Shown here piece after piece: positions 1 to 11,900 of a stretch of 64,000 bases of DNA. A model generated the notes under the pieces. The model was not told the origin of the DNA. It made no database searches and worked only from the letters and a program-made list of their open reading frames with translations. The number at the start of each line of letters is the position of its first letter. The first letter of the stretch is position 1. The position numbers and the translations under genes are program-made. This stretch comes from JBBSJZ01 sp041751935 (GTDB taxonomy: Bacteria > Planctomycetota > Planctomycetia > Pirellulales > Pirellulaceae): contig JBGSIA010000209.1 of NCBI GenBank assembly GCA_041751935.1, positions 1 through 64,000 of the forward strand. The letters run 5' to 3'.

Positions 1-84
1 TTAGACTGAGCTTCAAGGGATAGCGGACCGACAGAAAACGCATAGCCGTTCAAGGTGCCCAGCCAAGCGTCTCAGTTCAACGTC

Positions 85-128
85 CAAACTATCCCGCGGT
101 TCCGCTACGCTCCACGCGGGATAGTTTG
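85..128. repeat. Perfect 14-bp inverted repeat with 16-nt loop
   Basis: Arms at 85-98 and 115-128 are perfect reverse complements (CAAACTATCCCGCG and its mate) around a 16-nt loop. The right arm is followed by TTATT. It lies in the gene-free first 299 bases, ahead of the kinase gene. It could be a hairpin terminator for a gene off the left edge or a copy of an interspersed palindromic repeat. The sequence alone does not decide, and nothing else was recognised in 1-299. Confidence 0.6.
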
Positions 129-299
129 TTATTCGTTAAACCAGCACATCGTCGACAGACCCCTTTGAGGCGCCATTCCTTTATCTCGAAATTGGCTAAT
201 AATGCACATTGAGGTTGCAGGAATGTCAGCACGTCCTGCCGGAGCGGAGTGTCCTGAGGATGGTTGTGATGTCCGCTGCTGTTGTCGAAGGATTTCTAC

Positions 300-2876
300 A
301 TGACACCATCAGAAAACTGTTGTCCGTCTAGGGATGAACTGCACAGCTTAGTCGCCGGAACGCCGAATCTCCAACGGCAGGCAGAGCTGGAATGCCATCT
401 TTGCGAATGTGAACCCTGTTGCGAGCTGCTGAGTGAATTGACCGACAGCGACTGGAGGATTTTGCTTCCTGCTGCGCTGGAAAACGGACCGTATCCGACA
501 TCTTCAATTGGCGGTCGTGAGTCGGCTGACACCGACCAGGCCATTCAGCACCGAACATCGGAGGCATTGAGGAATGCATCACCAGCTCCTCTGACCGACT
601 CGCAACTGCCTGACCTTCGCCCATTTGGCATTGACCTGATCGAGCGGATCGGGCGCGGTGGGATGGGTACTGTATATCGAGCACGGCAGCTTCAGCTCAA
701 CCGCATTGTGGCTGTAAAGCTCTTTACAGAAACGGCTGACCATCCGGAACGATGGGTGCGATTTCGTCATGAGGCCCAGGCCGCCGCACGACTTCAACAT
801 GAAAACCTGGTGCGCATTCACGATACCGGAGCGATTCACGGGTGCAGCTGGATCGTCCAGGAATATTGTGACGGCGGAACTCTGCTGCAGCGCATTCATG
901 CAGCTCCGCTGTCCGGTAATGAAGCGGCCCGAATTGTTGCCCGACTGGCCGGCGCGGTCCAGCACGCCCATGATGAAGGGATCATTCACCGAGACATCAA
1001 GCCGGCCAACGTACTGTTTTCCGGCGACAATCCGAGGCTTGGGGATTTCGGCGTCGCAAGGCAGATCGAAGCCGACGGTGTGACTCAGACGGGAGAAGTC
1101 GTTGGGACACCGAGTTACATGTCTCCGGAACAGGCGTCCGGAGCTTCCCGAATTGCCGGTCCCGCGTCGGACATCTATGGCCTGGGAACACTGTTATACG
1201 AAGCACTGACAGGTGTGCCTCCGTTTCGCGCTCCGACCGTTGTGGAAACGCTCCGCATGGTGGTCGAGCAGGAGCCGATTCCGCTGCGACGACTTCAGCC
1301 ATCCGTCCCGCGTGATCTGGAAACGATCTGCCTGAAATGTCTGGACAAGGATCCCGGGCGACGATATGCCACGGCGAAGGATGTCGGAGAGGATCTCATA
1401 CGTTTTCTCGAAGGGCGTCCCATTGCGGCTAGGCCAGGCTCAGCGGTGCGAAAAATCCGCCGATGGATGCAGCGGAACCGCGTTGCTGCCGGGCTTCTGC
1501 TCGGTTTCCTGCTTTCCCTTGTTGGTTTCCTGGCGATCTGGGTAAATCTGACGTTGCAACTGAATCAGACGAATGTCCAACTCACACAGCAGACTGGAGA
1601 ACTGCAGCAAAAAACACAGGAAGCGATTGAAAGCGAACAGGAAGCCCTGAGTAATCTCGAGGCTCAGACGGCCGCGAATGCTGCACTTCAGGAAGTGCTC
1701 AATTTTTTTACCCGCGATCTATTTGATGCCGCCACAACCGAGCAACAGGGAGTGAACCTCACCGTGCTGGAAGTGCTGGACCAGGCGGACGCTAAAATTC
1801 GAGCAAAGACCCCGGATCGACCCAAGGTCGAAGCGCCATTACGGCTGGCAATCGGTAACACGCTGGACCTGGTCGGGCAGCCACAGAAAGCCATCGTTCA
1901 TTTGGAACGCGCCGATGAACTCTATCGTGAATACGATTCATTTTCCGCGACAGCCTTCGACTGTCGACAGGTTCTTGCACGCTGTCTGGCCGGAATGGGT
2001 GATCGTCAGCGGGCACTGAAACTGACTACAGAACTTTCAGCACCCGAATGGAAGCCGACGATTCTGCAGGAAATTCGACTTCGACACGATTTGCTTCGCT
2101 TTGAGCCTTCGAATCGCAGCACAGAGGAAACAGTGCAACTGCTGAGCGAACTTCACGCGGACTGTGTTGAGAAGCTTGGACCTCGTGAAGTTGTGACGCT
2201 TAGTATTCTGTCCGCCATCGCGACCGCGTGGTTTCGAGCAGGCGAAATCGAAAAGGCACTTGAAATTTTCAAGACGCAGTTGCAGGATTCCGAACGAGAA
2301 CTCGGACTGGACCATGTCGATACTTACAACGCCGCGAACAACGTGGCCGTGGCACTCATTCGCCTCGGTCGCATGGACGAAGCGGAAGCCATCCATCGCG
2401 AGAACCTGAGACGCCAGATAATGTTTCGGGGGCCTCGTGATGCCGGGACATCGGGAACGATGCACAATCTCGCCATGGTTCTTTGGCGACAAAATAAACG
2501 GCGCGACGCAGTGGACCTGCTAAAGGACGTTGTTCAGGGCCGCGCGGCAGCGCTGGGGCCGGTTGAGCGACGGACACTGGAGTCGCTATATCAAATCGGA
2601 CGTATGTTCGTTGAAATGCGGGAATTCGAAGAGGGTTATGCTTTCCTGACGGAACAATTCTGGGCCTTCAAAGAAGCGGCCCGCGGAACTCGCGAATGGG
2701 TGGATATGTTCAACGTGTTTGCCAGCATTGCTGTTTCAGCGGGAGCCTACGATGACGCAGAATCTTCGATTCAGATCGCCGGAAAATTGCTGGACGCAAT
2801 GGGTGAAGGTTATTCGTCGCAGCACAATGCCCTGAAAGCGGCTGAGGCATCTCTTCATCGCGCGAAAGCAGAATGA
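300..2876 (+). CDS. Membrane-anchored Ser/Thr protein kinase with TPR domain
   Basis: Eukaryotic-type (Hanks) kinase expected to phosphorylate proteins on Ser/Thr. The ATG at 300 is chosen because GAAGGA at 286-291 sits at ribosome-binding distance; a TTG at 282 would add six residues. The 858-aa product begins with a Cys/His cluster (HLCECEPCC) resembling the zf-HC2 motif of anti-sigma factors. The kinase domain (about 112-380) shows the glycine loop GRGGMG, the VAVK lysine, HRDIKPANV, DFG and SPEQ, so it looks catalytically competent. A hydrophobic segment near 394-415 anchors it, a Gln/Glu-rich probable coiled coil follows, and the C-terminal half has TPR-like helices. This is the common planctomycete receptor-kinase layout, with a cytoplasmic kinase and the TPR part across the membrane or as a docking platform. 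No sigma-factor partner is visible upstream. The substrate is unknown. Confidence 0.9.
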   Translation: MTPSENCCPSRDELHSLVAGTPNLQRQAELECHLCECEPCCELLSELTDSDWRILLPAALENGPYPTSSIGGRESADTDQAIQHRTSEALRNASPAPLTDSQLPDLRPFGIDLIERIGRGGMGTVYRARQLQLNRIVAVKLFTETADHPERWVRFRHEAQAAARLQHENLVRIHDTGAIHGCSWIVQEYCDGGTLLQRIHAAPLSGNEAARIVARLAGAVQHAHDEGIIHRDIKPANVLFSGDNPRLGDFGVARQIEADGVTQTGEVVGTPSYMSPEQASGASRIAGPASDIYGLGTLLYEALTGVPPFRAPTVVETLRMVVEQEPIPLRRLQPSVPRDLETICLKCLDKDPGRRYATAKDVGEDLIRFLEGRPIAARPGSAVRKIRRWMQRNRVAAGLLLGFLLSLVGFLAIWVNLTLQLNQTNVQLTQQTGELQQKTQEAIESEQEALSNLEAQTAANAALQEVLNFFTRDLFDAATTEQQGVNLTVLEVLDQADAKIRAKTPDRPKVEAPLRLAIGNTLDLVGQPQKAIVHLERADELYREYDSFSATAFDCRQVLARCLAGMGDRQRALKLTTELSAPEWKPTILQEIRLRHDLLRFEPSNRSTEETVQLLSELHADCVEKLGPREVVTLSILSAIATAWFRAGEIEKALEIFKTQLQDSERELGLDHVDTYNAANNVAVALIRLGRMDEAEAIHRENLRRQIMFRGPRDAGTSGTMHNLAMVLWRQNKRRDAVDLLKDVVQGRAAALGPVERRTLESLYQIGRMFVEMREFEEGYAFLTEQFWAFKEAARGTREWVDMFNVFASIAVSAGAYDDAESSIQIAGKLLDAMGEGYSSQHNALKAAEASLHRAKAE

Positions 2877-2979
2877 ATACGGGTTCGCACTGACAGACTG
2901 GCTCGCGTTTCTGGTTCTTTGCCGTGGGGACATCACCCGGGCTGACAAATCTGGTACATCTTCACTCTCCTTCTATGAA

Positions 2980-5900
2980 CTACACATCGGAAACCGTTTC
3001 CTTCGACTTCGGATCATAGATGGTGTCGAAGATTCCGAAGTCGACGTTCGCGAAGTACCAGTCGTTACCTCCGTCTCCGGTCAAAAAGTCCTGGGAGTCA
3101 TCGTCGAGAACGGTTGCCGCTGGACCACCGGCGGTAAGAAAAATATTGCCATTCAATCGGGCTCCGGATCCGGTTCCTCGCAGGTTGGCGACGCGCTGGT
3201 CATACTTCCGTGATGAAGTCCACTCGGCCATGATCGCCCATAACGCGGTATCAATGTCTTCATGGGATGTAGTGCCGGCAATGAGCAGATCATCGTCGCC
3301 GTTACCCAACAGGTGATCGGATCCCCTTCCACCGATCAGCAAATCGCGGCCTGCATCACCATCGAGCCAATCGTCGCCGTCACCGCCCAGGAGAATATCG
3401 TCCCCCGAGTTGCCCGAGAGCGTGTCGTTCCCGGCTCCTCCTTTGAGCAGGTCATTTCCAGAATCGCCCTGCAATGCGTCGTTGCCGTCGTCACCATCAA
3501 GTAGGTCGTCGCCAGCTCCGCCGCGAAGGTCATCGTCGCTGTCGCCGCCAACAAGAACGTCATCGCCAGTGCCGCCCTGCAGCAGATCATTCCCGTCTCC
3601 ACCGTCGAGTGAATCATCTCCGCTGCCACCGTTCAATGTATCGTCACCGGCCCCGCCGATCAGCGTGTCATTGCCGTCGCCGCCCTTGAGAACATCATTG
3701 CCATCACCGCCATCAAGGTAATCGGAGTTCCTGCCGGCCCAAAGTTCGTCATTGCCGGCTCCACCCAGCAGAGTGTCGTGACCTTCGCCCGAGATGAGCA
3801 GGTCATTTCCGTCGCCACCATCCAGCAAATCATTCCCGCGATAACCTCGCAGTTCATCGTCGCCATTGCCACCATCGAGTACATCATCGCCTTCCCCGGC
3901 GCGAAGCAGATCGTTTCCTTCACCCCCTTCCAGCGTATCGTTGCCGAGCGTTGCTCGCAATTCATCGTTGCCCTCGCCGCCGATCAACAAGTCATTGCTG
4001 CCACCACCCTGCAGAAGGTCATTGCCGTCACCGCCGTCAAGGATCGAATCGATCGCGAGATCTTTGCTGACGTAGACTTCGTCATTTCCCGCTCCGACGT
4101 CGATGCGGATGATGCCTATGGGAGCGAAACCGCCCGCGTGAACACCGTTTATACGGACTTTCACCTGACCAGGATGCTTGCGATCGGGTCGAACAGTAAT
4201 CTGATCGTTGCCGGTGGTGCCTGTGACAACCAAGTCGCCGTTGATGATTTCTGCGGTCCCTGGCTGACCATTGCCGCCGCCGCGCACGACGTCGATCGAC
4301 AGCACCGCAGTATCGCTCGTCGCACCATCCTTGTCGGTTGCCGTCACAACGATATCATTGTCGCCCTCTTCCGAGAAAGCACGGCTGACCGTCGTCCCGC
4401 TCGGACCGACGATCGTCTCATCGACGCCGCCGTCGCCGTCCCAATCAATGGCAAACGTAAAGCTGCTTGCCTGATCGATCGCGCCTGGATCTGTCGCCGA
4501 CAGCGTGAAGGTTGCAGATTGACCAACGATCAACGAATCCGGCCCTGTAATCTCGGCGGTCGGAACTGCATTACTGACGAGGATCGTCGCCACTTCGCTG
4601 TCGGCTAAACCGCCCCCATCCGTTGCCGTCACGGAAACCACAAAGCTGCCGCTATCGTCGGGAGTGAATTGAAAACTGCTACCGCTGCCGCTGGCGAACG
4701 CCGCGCCGTCCTTTGTCACCGTCCAGACCAGCCTGTGCGGATCGCCGGCATCCGGATCAAGGACGTCGCTCGTTAAGCTTACCGCTGTCCCTTCGATGCC
4801 GATCGCCGGAGCGCCGAGGATTGAGACAGCGGGGGCGTCATTGACCGGATTAACCGTGATACTAACCGTCGCGGTTGCCGATCCGCCGTTACCGTCGCTG
4901 ACCGTATAGGTGAACGAGTCGCTGCCGTTGAAGTTCGCATTCGGTGTGTAAGTGATCGTACCGTCGGCGTTCACGCGGGCCGCACCGTTCGTTGGCGCGG
5001 TCGCAACTGCGGGCATTAGCGTATCGCCATCGACGTCCGAATCGTTCGCCAGGACGTTGACAATCACCATCGTGTCTTCGTCCGTCGATACTGCGTCGTC
5101 GACAGCAATGGGATTGTCGTTGACGAACGTTGTCGCTGTGGCCAGGTTGTTGGTAATGTCGGTATCGATCGTGTTCGCGCCGCCAAACAAGATCGCCTGC
5201 ACCGACAAATCGCCTGCTTGCTGGGACACAACGGTGAATGCGACCGTGACGCTCGATTGCGGATCGAGGTCGCCCACGGGAATGCTGAGAACATGGTTCG
5301 TAGCATCGACCACGGTACTGGCAGGAGCGTTCGTGACGCTGATGGGGCTATCGAATTGAACGTGCAATATCGAATCGGGCGAGGCATCTGCTCCGAGATT
5401 CTGTAACGCGACCGAGTAAGTCGTGTTTTGCCCGACGGTACTCGCGGGCAGATCGACAAATGCGGCGGCGAGGTCCACGAGTTCCGGCGCGACCGGTAAT
5501 TGGATATCAATCGTGCGCGTCGCGCCAGCGGCCAGCGGAGTTGTGTTGTCGAATCCACTCACGGCAGATTCTGAATGACTCGTGAATTGCACGTAATGCT
5601 GCTCGCCCAATCCTTTCAATTGCAAAGTATACGGTCCATCCTCCGGATCAGGATCGAACACCCAACCGATTCCGTCTGCGCCGCCCAAGTAGACGCTGTT
5701 GGGAATCTCTTGCAACGGCCCCGTTTCTTCTGTGTAACCCAGTCGGCGACCTTGACCGTCCACCAACAGAGCATCAACCGGATCGACGATCAGATTGAAA
5801 GCCAGAATCGGCGCGAGCACCGTTCCGGCCGCATTCCCCGCAGTGCGTGGACCAAGCGTCGAAATTGGCCCACGAGCACTCGGCTTGACGAAGATATCAC

Positions 5901-8900
5901 GGATCAAGCTTTGGACATCGACGTTCGACATCAATCCGGTATGGGTGATGTTGAAGGTCGTCGTGATATCGCTGGAGCGTGCTTTGCCGGGTTCAGCAAA
6001 GCCAAACAACTCGCTGATACCGTCGTTGACAAACAACCCTTCTGCGGAGATCAACGGCACCGTCTCGTCGCCCACTCCGAACAAGTCGACGTAATACTGC
6101 TCGCCAATATCAGGATCTCGCGCGGTCACGGCATCAAACGATACGATCTCGCCAGAATCCGACACAAGGCTATCGAAAAATGTTCCGGTGGCGAGTTCCA
6201 CGCGGTCGGGAGTTTTGTGAGAGGCTCCGTAAATCACCAGGTTGCGCGCGACCTTCGGAACATGCGTCACCACGCCGCTGTTGGCGTTGAGCACTTCGAG
6301 CAAGTGATTGGTGTTCTCCGTGGTCGTCGCTCCACCCAAATCGACGGTAGAGACGAAGTTGGTTGCGAAGTTGTAAGTTGGCAGGAGATTGCCGATCGAC
6401 GGTGAATACTCCCGCAGAAAGGCGAGCTTTTGTTCTTCGAGCGTGTCGTAGCCGCTCAGGTCAATGAACGTACTGTCCGGGTTGATGATCGCTCCATCTC
6501 CCGTTGCCTTCTGGAATGCATGATTCATCACCTTCGACAGCACCAGCCTCGAAGGAAGGTCGCGAATGAAGTTGTCGTGCCAGGCATTCCACGAACCTGC
6601 GGCTCCCTGGTGCGGCGTGCCGATTGTCGTGAAGTTGTTGATCACCGGCAGCGGCAAATCGCGGCCAACGACGGTGGAACTGAAGAGCTGGCCATAGGCT
6701 GCACTTTGAATGTAGGAGCGTCCCACCAGTCCGCCCATGCTGTGCCCGATGTAATGCACATCGGTCAGCGGCTGGCCGTGCGTTTGGAACCAGTTTTCAG
6801 AGATCGCCTTGAGGGCCTCGGTGAGGTAATCCACGCCGAACTCGAACCGGCCATCCGTCAGCCGCTCAACCGTGATACTATCGAGACGTCCGTTGCGAGG
6901 AGTCGACGCGCTCGCCGGAGCGACGGGCAGCCGCCAGTCGTACGGAACGACGATCAAGTCAACTCCCTGTACATATCCGCTGTTCTCCAACGTCTGAACC
7001 ATGGCTTGGTACACCAGTCCCACCGGATCGATGATCAAGCCATTCGGATCGAAGCCGCGCTGCAACAGCCACTCGACGTACTGCAAGCCCAGAATTGAAT
7101 CTATGTCTGGGAACGAACCGAAGATTCCAGGGACGAGCACCACAGGGGTACGAATTTCCTCACCGCCAGCCAATTGGATGTCTGGTGTGGGGGTGCTGAA
7201 CTCAGACGTGTTTCCCTGGTCGTCACGTGCGGTGGCTGTAATCAAGGTATGCTCGCCTTCACGCGCCACTGGAATGACCGCCTGGAAATGGACCACGCCA
7301 CTCGCATCCGTGGTCACTTCGATCGAGTGAACAAACGCTTGTCCCTGATTGCCATGTTCGATACGCGTCGCATCGTCCGGATTGCTGTAGAAGAACTCGA
7401 CGATAAACGTCGTATCGGCGACGCCATGCAGCGAACCGGACACCTGAACGAAGAAGCCGTCTTCTTCGAGCAGCGAGATGACTGGGGCGTTTCGCAATCC
7501 GTTGGCACCGGTCGTGGAATTGCCACTCAAGTTTAGTGACCGGCCATCGGCGTTGAGATCAATCCCCAAGCCGTTGTTTGCATAAATCGAGTTGCCGCTG
7601 ATCGAGTTGTTCGTATTCGGTGCTCCGCTAGCCGCCGCCAGAATTGCGATGCCGGCACCTTCGTTGAATGCAATCTTGTTGGCCTCTTCGACCACGGTAG
7701 CCAGGTTTGGAATCAGGCCGATGATATTCCGCAACCCGCTCTCGATTCGGATCCCATCGCCGAGATTCCCCGCGGGAGTTTCTCCATCAACGCCAACGCC
7801 GATCAGGTTGCCGTGAATCACGTTCAGATCCGAAGCAGCCTGCAAATGGATTCCGGACAGCGCGTTGTTGCCAATGACGTTCCCGGCCGAGTCGGGATGA
7901 TCAACCGAAAAGCCAATGAGGTTGGCCGATGCGAAGTCGAGGAACACACCGGCTCCACTGTTGCCAAGTTGCGCGACTCCGTCAGCCCCCAGCCCGATGA
8001 TGTTTCCGGCGATCACGTTCTGTTCCGCATCGGATAAGAAGACGCCGTGCGCCAGGTTCCCTGAAATCACGTTCCCTTGTTCCGGCGAAGCGCCGCCAAT
8101 GCGGTTGCCGTTTCCGTTGACGATCGAGATACCAGCGGCGCCGTTTGACACGGCGACCATGCCATCGCGATCGGTGCCGATGAAGTTGCCCTCGATGACG
8201 TTGTTATCACTGTCGATCACAATCCCGCCAGCGCCGAAACCGCTGACGACAAGTCCGGCGATCAGCGAATCGCCACCGAGCACGCTTAGACCGGGGAAGT
8301 TTCCCCCGTTACCGAGCAAAACAACCCGATTGTCCGCTTGCGATCGACCATCGATCACGATCGGTTGCGTCAGATCGGGGAGGGCGGTGTTGATCTGAAT
8401 CGTCGCAACGACGGATTCGGGGAAGTCGAAGGTAATCTCATCGGATCCGGGGCGCAGTTCCGCATTTTGCAACGCGGCACGCAGCGTTGTTTGAATGCCT
8501 GCGGTAACCAGATCAACATCAGGAACCCCATCTCCCAAGTACGGATCGGGTTGGTCGCCGGTCGAATTGACAATCAAGCGACTGGCAGAGGTGGAAAGAA
8601 CCACTGCGTCTTTCGGGGTCGAGTCATCGACAGTCTTGAACACTTGCAACACGAGTGACAGGACTTCTTCGCTGGCGACTTCCGGCCCCGCCGTAACTTC
8701 AACAAATAGCGATTGCGTGCCTCCATCGGCGGCGAGGAGTTCAGTCTCGTAGCCGAGTCCCTGAATCACGGAAGTGACATCGACGTCATTGACCAAGTAG
8801 CGAACGGTCCAAGACTCGGGAATCGCCGTTGGGGCTTTGACAGTGAACCGCCGCTGAGAAGCGCTGTCGTTCTGTACGAGCACTTCGTAGCGGATCGTGC

Positions 8901-11900
8901 CGTTGGGAGCGATGAACTGAGTGACGGTTTGATCTGCTGAAGCGGCGAGTTCGTAAACATCGTTGCCAACGAATTCAGCGTTTGGCAAATCCGCTCGCAC
9001 CTGCAGGTCGGCAACATGTGCAAAGGTCGATGTTGTTAACTTCACGGCATCATTTGGAAAAGCTTCAGCCGATTCATCGAATACTTCGACAATCAACGAC
9101 AACTGTTCGTCATCCTCGAAATCGATGCTAGACTGCACTTCGACAGTAATGAACTGCGACGTGTCCCCGGCGAGTGTGTCTGTCGTGAACCCCGCACCCG
9201 TAATTGCGATGGTGATGTCAACACCATCAGAGAAATAAGAAACCGCCCATCCGTCGGGAACCGCCGTCGGCGCTATCAGTCGGAGCTGTTGTTCATCGTC
9301 AGCTTCGTTGAGCACGTGAACTTCATAAACGGCGGCTGTTCCAGCAGAAATGAGTTGTGCGGCTGTTTGAAAGTTGGAGGGAATGGATTCGAAGACATTG
9401 ATGCCTTTGAATTCTTCAGCCGATGGGTCGACTGTCACACTCAAATCGGCGGAAACTGTTTGAATGACGATCGCATGGAGTTCACGCCCGTGAACACCGT
9501 CATCGGCGCCAAAGAAGAGTTTTGCACCTGCCTTTACAAAGCCAGACGGGTTCGAGTCGCCGAACGGATTGATATTTGCAATCATTCCGGTTCCGTCTGG
9601 CGTACCGTCGCTTCGCCAAAGCTCAACCCCGTTGATACCATCGTCCGCCGAAAAATAGAGTGAGCCGTCGATACCGATCGAGCTCTCGCGCGTAATCGCC
9701 AAGGTGTTATCGAATTGCCTCAGCAGCAACGTCCCGTCGGCCGTACCGTCCGTTCGCCACAGCCCACCGTCCGCTTCAAAGTAAGTCAGTCCACTCGTCG
9801 TGCGAGCGAGGAAAGACGGTGAATTCGGTTCATCGAATTCGGCAATCACTTCGGTACTTTCGGGAGTACCCTCCGTTCTCCAGAGTTTTCCAACCCCATC
9901 AGTAAGGAATCCAGATGTGCCAAAGAGCAGCACATCGCCATTAGCGATGAGGCCACCGACTGATGGATCGCCGGAGTCGAACGAAGTCAGTGCAATGGAT
10001 TGGCCACCGGGTGCTAACGTGAAAAGATCAAACGTTCGAAATCCGGGCTTGTCGAACTGGAAGCCCGTGAAGTAGACCGAAGATTCCGTCGTCTCAAGAG
10101 AGGCAATACTTACCGGCACATCAATGCTTTCCTGTCGCACATCGTCTGCAGTTCCCGATGTCGAAAAGACTTCGGTACCTTGATCCGGTGTGTTTCCCAG
10201 GAAATACACGCGGTCATTCAGAACGAGCATGCGATCACCGAAAGAGTTCAGAGAAGTGTAGGACAGAGATCCAGAGATCAGCGTAACGCTGGAACCGTTC
10301 GTGCTCCACAAATTGCTGGGAATCACGTCGCCATCCCCGAAAAATACTTGACCGTTGAACGTAACAAAATCTCTTCCACCTCCCGCAGTATCTGATATCA
10401 GATCGACGCTTCGCCCATTGAACCGATAAAGGCCGTCCACAAAGCTCGTGTTGATACCGTCGAAGATTGCGACATCATCAAGAACTCCAGCGATTCGCTC
10501 TTGAATGCCTGATGAAATGCGCACATTCGTCACTTCCTTTTTCGTTCCACGTTCGGTCCCGTCGCTCACCCAGATGCTCGCCTCGGCATCTAATTCACTA
10601 GAGGTCGCATTGAAGACGACACGACCGCCGAGTGCGAATAATTCACCGCCAAATCCTTCTTCTGCACCAGGGAAAATGTCCATAACTAGTGTCGCGCTCG
10701 CTAACGCAAACTCGTAGGCTCCGATGTCAGGCAAGCCCGCGCGGCCAAATCCCCGCTGGTCCACGAGCACCCCGATTGCGGTGCCTGTATCGACCGCAGA
10801 ACTATCTTCGTCGATCGCATGCGTCAGTGTGGGGCCTCCGTTATCCTGAAGCGGGCCGAGCAGCGCATCGATACTGATCAGATTGGTGATGTCATCGCCG
10901 AAATCACCAGAGACATCGTCGCCAGTATTTCCGGAGATGATGGAATTGGCCGCCATGACCACGCCGTCATTGTCCATCGACAGCCCACCACCGTTGTTCA
11001 AGGTGATGGTCAAGTGGCGTAGCTCTGCCTGAGAGTTGTCGAAGTTGATATGCAGTCCTCCGCCGCGATTGGCCGTGTTGCCGCTGACCGCCACGTTCTC
11101 CGCCAGGAAAGTGTTGCCGATCGACGCCCCGCCTCCCTCGCCAAACACAGACTGATTGCCGCTCAGCGTGCTGGCATTGATCGTGGTGAGCGTGTCCGGC
11201 ACGTCGGCCGAAACGAAGACGCCTCCGCCGTTGAATTCGCTGATGTTGTCGGCAATCGTTGTCCGGGAGATGATCGTCTCGGTGGCTGTCCAAACCGCCC
11301 CCCCTTCCCCCAAGGCATAGTTGTTGACGATTTGCGAATCGATGATCTCCAACCGCGACGGGCCACCGCCTCCTCCGCCATACGAGTCACCGCCATACGA
11401 GTCGCCGCCGTCGTCGCTGCTACCCGGACCCGAGTAAATTGCCCCGCCTTGGCCCCCTAAGTTATCTTGCAAAACGACTTCTCGGAGTATCAGTTCGGCC
11501 CCATCATTCAACAGCGCGCCACCTCGGTCGCCAAACGAGTCCCCGTTCTTCATGGTCAAACCGGAGAGCTCGACGCTGATGTCACCGTTCGGTTCACTGA
11601 TCGACAATATCCGTGAGCGACCGCCCGCATCGAGAATGAGTTCACTCGCTCCGGGGCCGTTGAGGCTCGTGAAACGAGTTATCTCCAACTCCGACGACAG
11701 CTCGATCGTAATCGGGCCGGTTCCCAGTGCATCCAGATCGAATGTGACGTCGCCTCCGATCAACAGCGCATTCCGCAGACTGCCAAGGCCGCTGTCGTTC
11801 GTATTCGTGACGACAGCCTGGCAGAAGTTGACGTCAATGAGATCGACATTCCCGGATGTGTCCACGTCGAAGGGATTGCACAGTTCGCCACGATCGATGG

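Noticed and set aside
3270..4060. Regularly spaced near-repeats that might suggest a CRISPR array
   Set aside because: The period is that of nine-residue RTX motifs inside an open frame, units are imperfect, and there are no unique spacers.
3262..4608. Long plus-strand open frames (for example 3778-4608, 276 codons) opposite the RTX repeats
   Set aside because: They mirror the periodic GGxGxDxL coding repeats of the minus-strand giant gene. Their translation is a low-complexity Ile/Val/Ala/Ser pattern with no domain.
5575..7098. Plus-strand frames of 276 and 222 codons opposite the lipase region
   Set aside because: The minus-strand frame carries an intact LCAT-like triad and continuous domains. 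The opposite frames have no recognisable motif.
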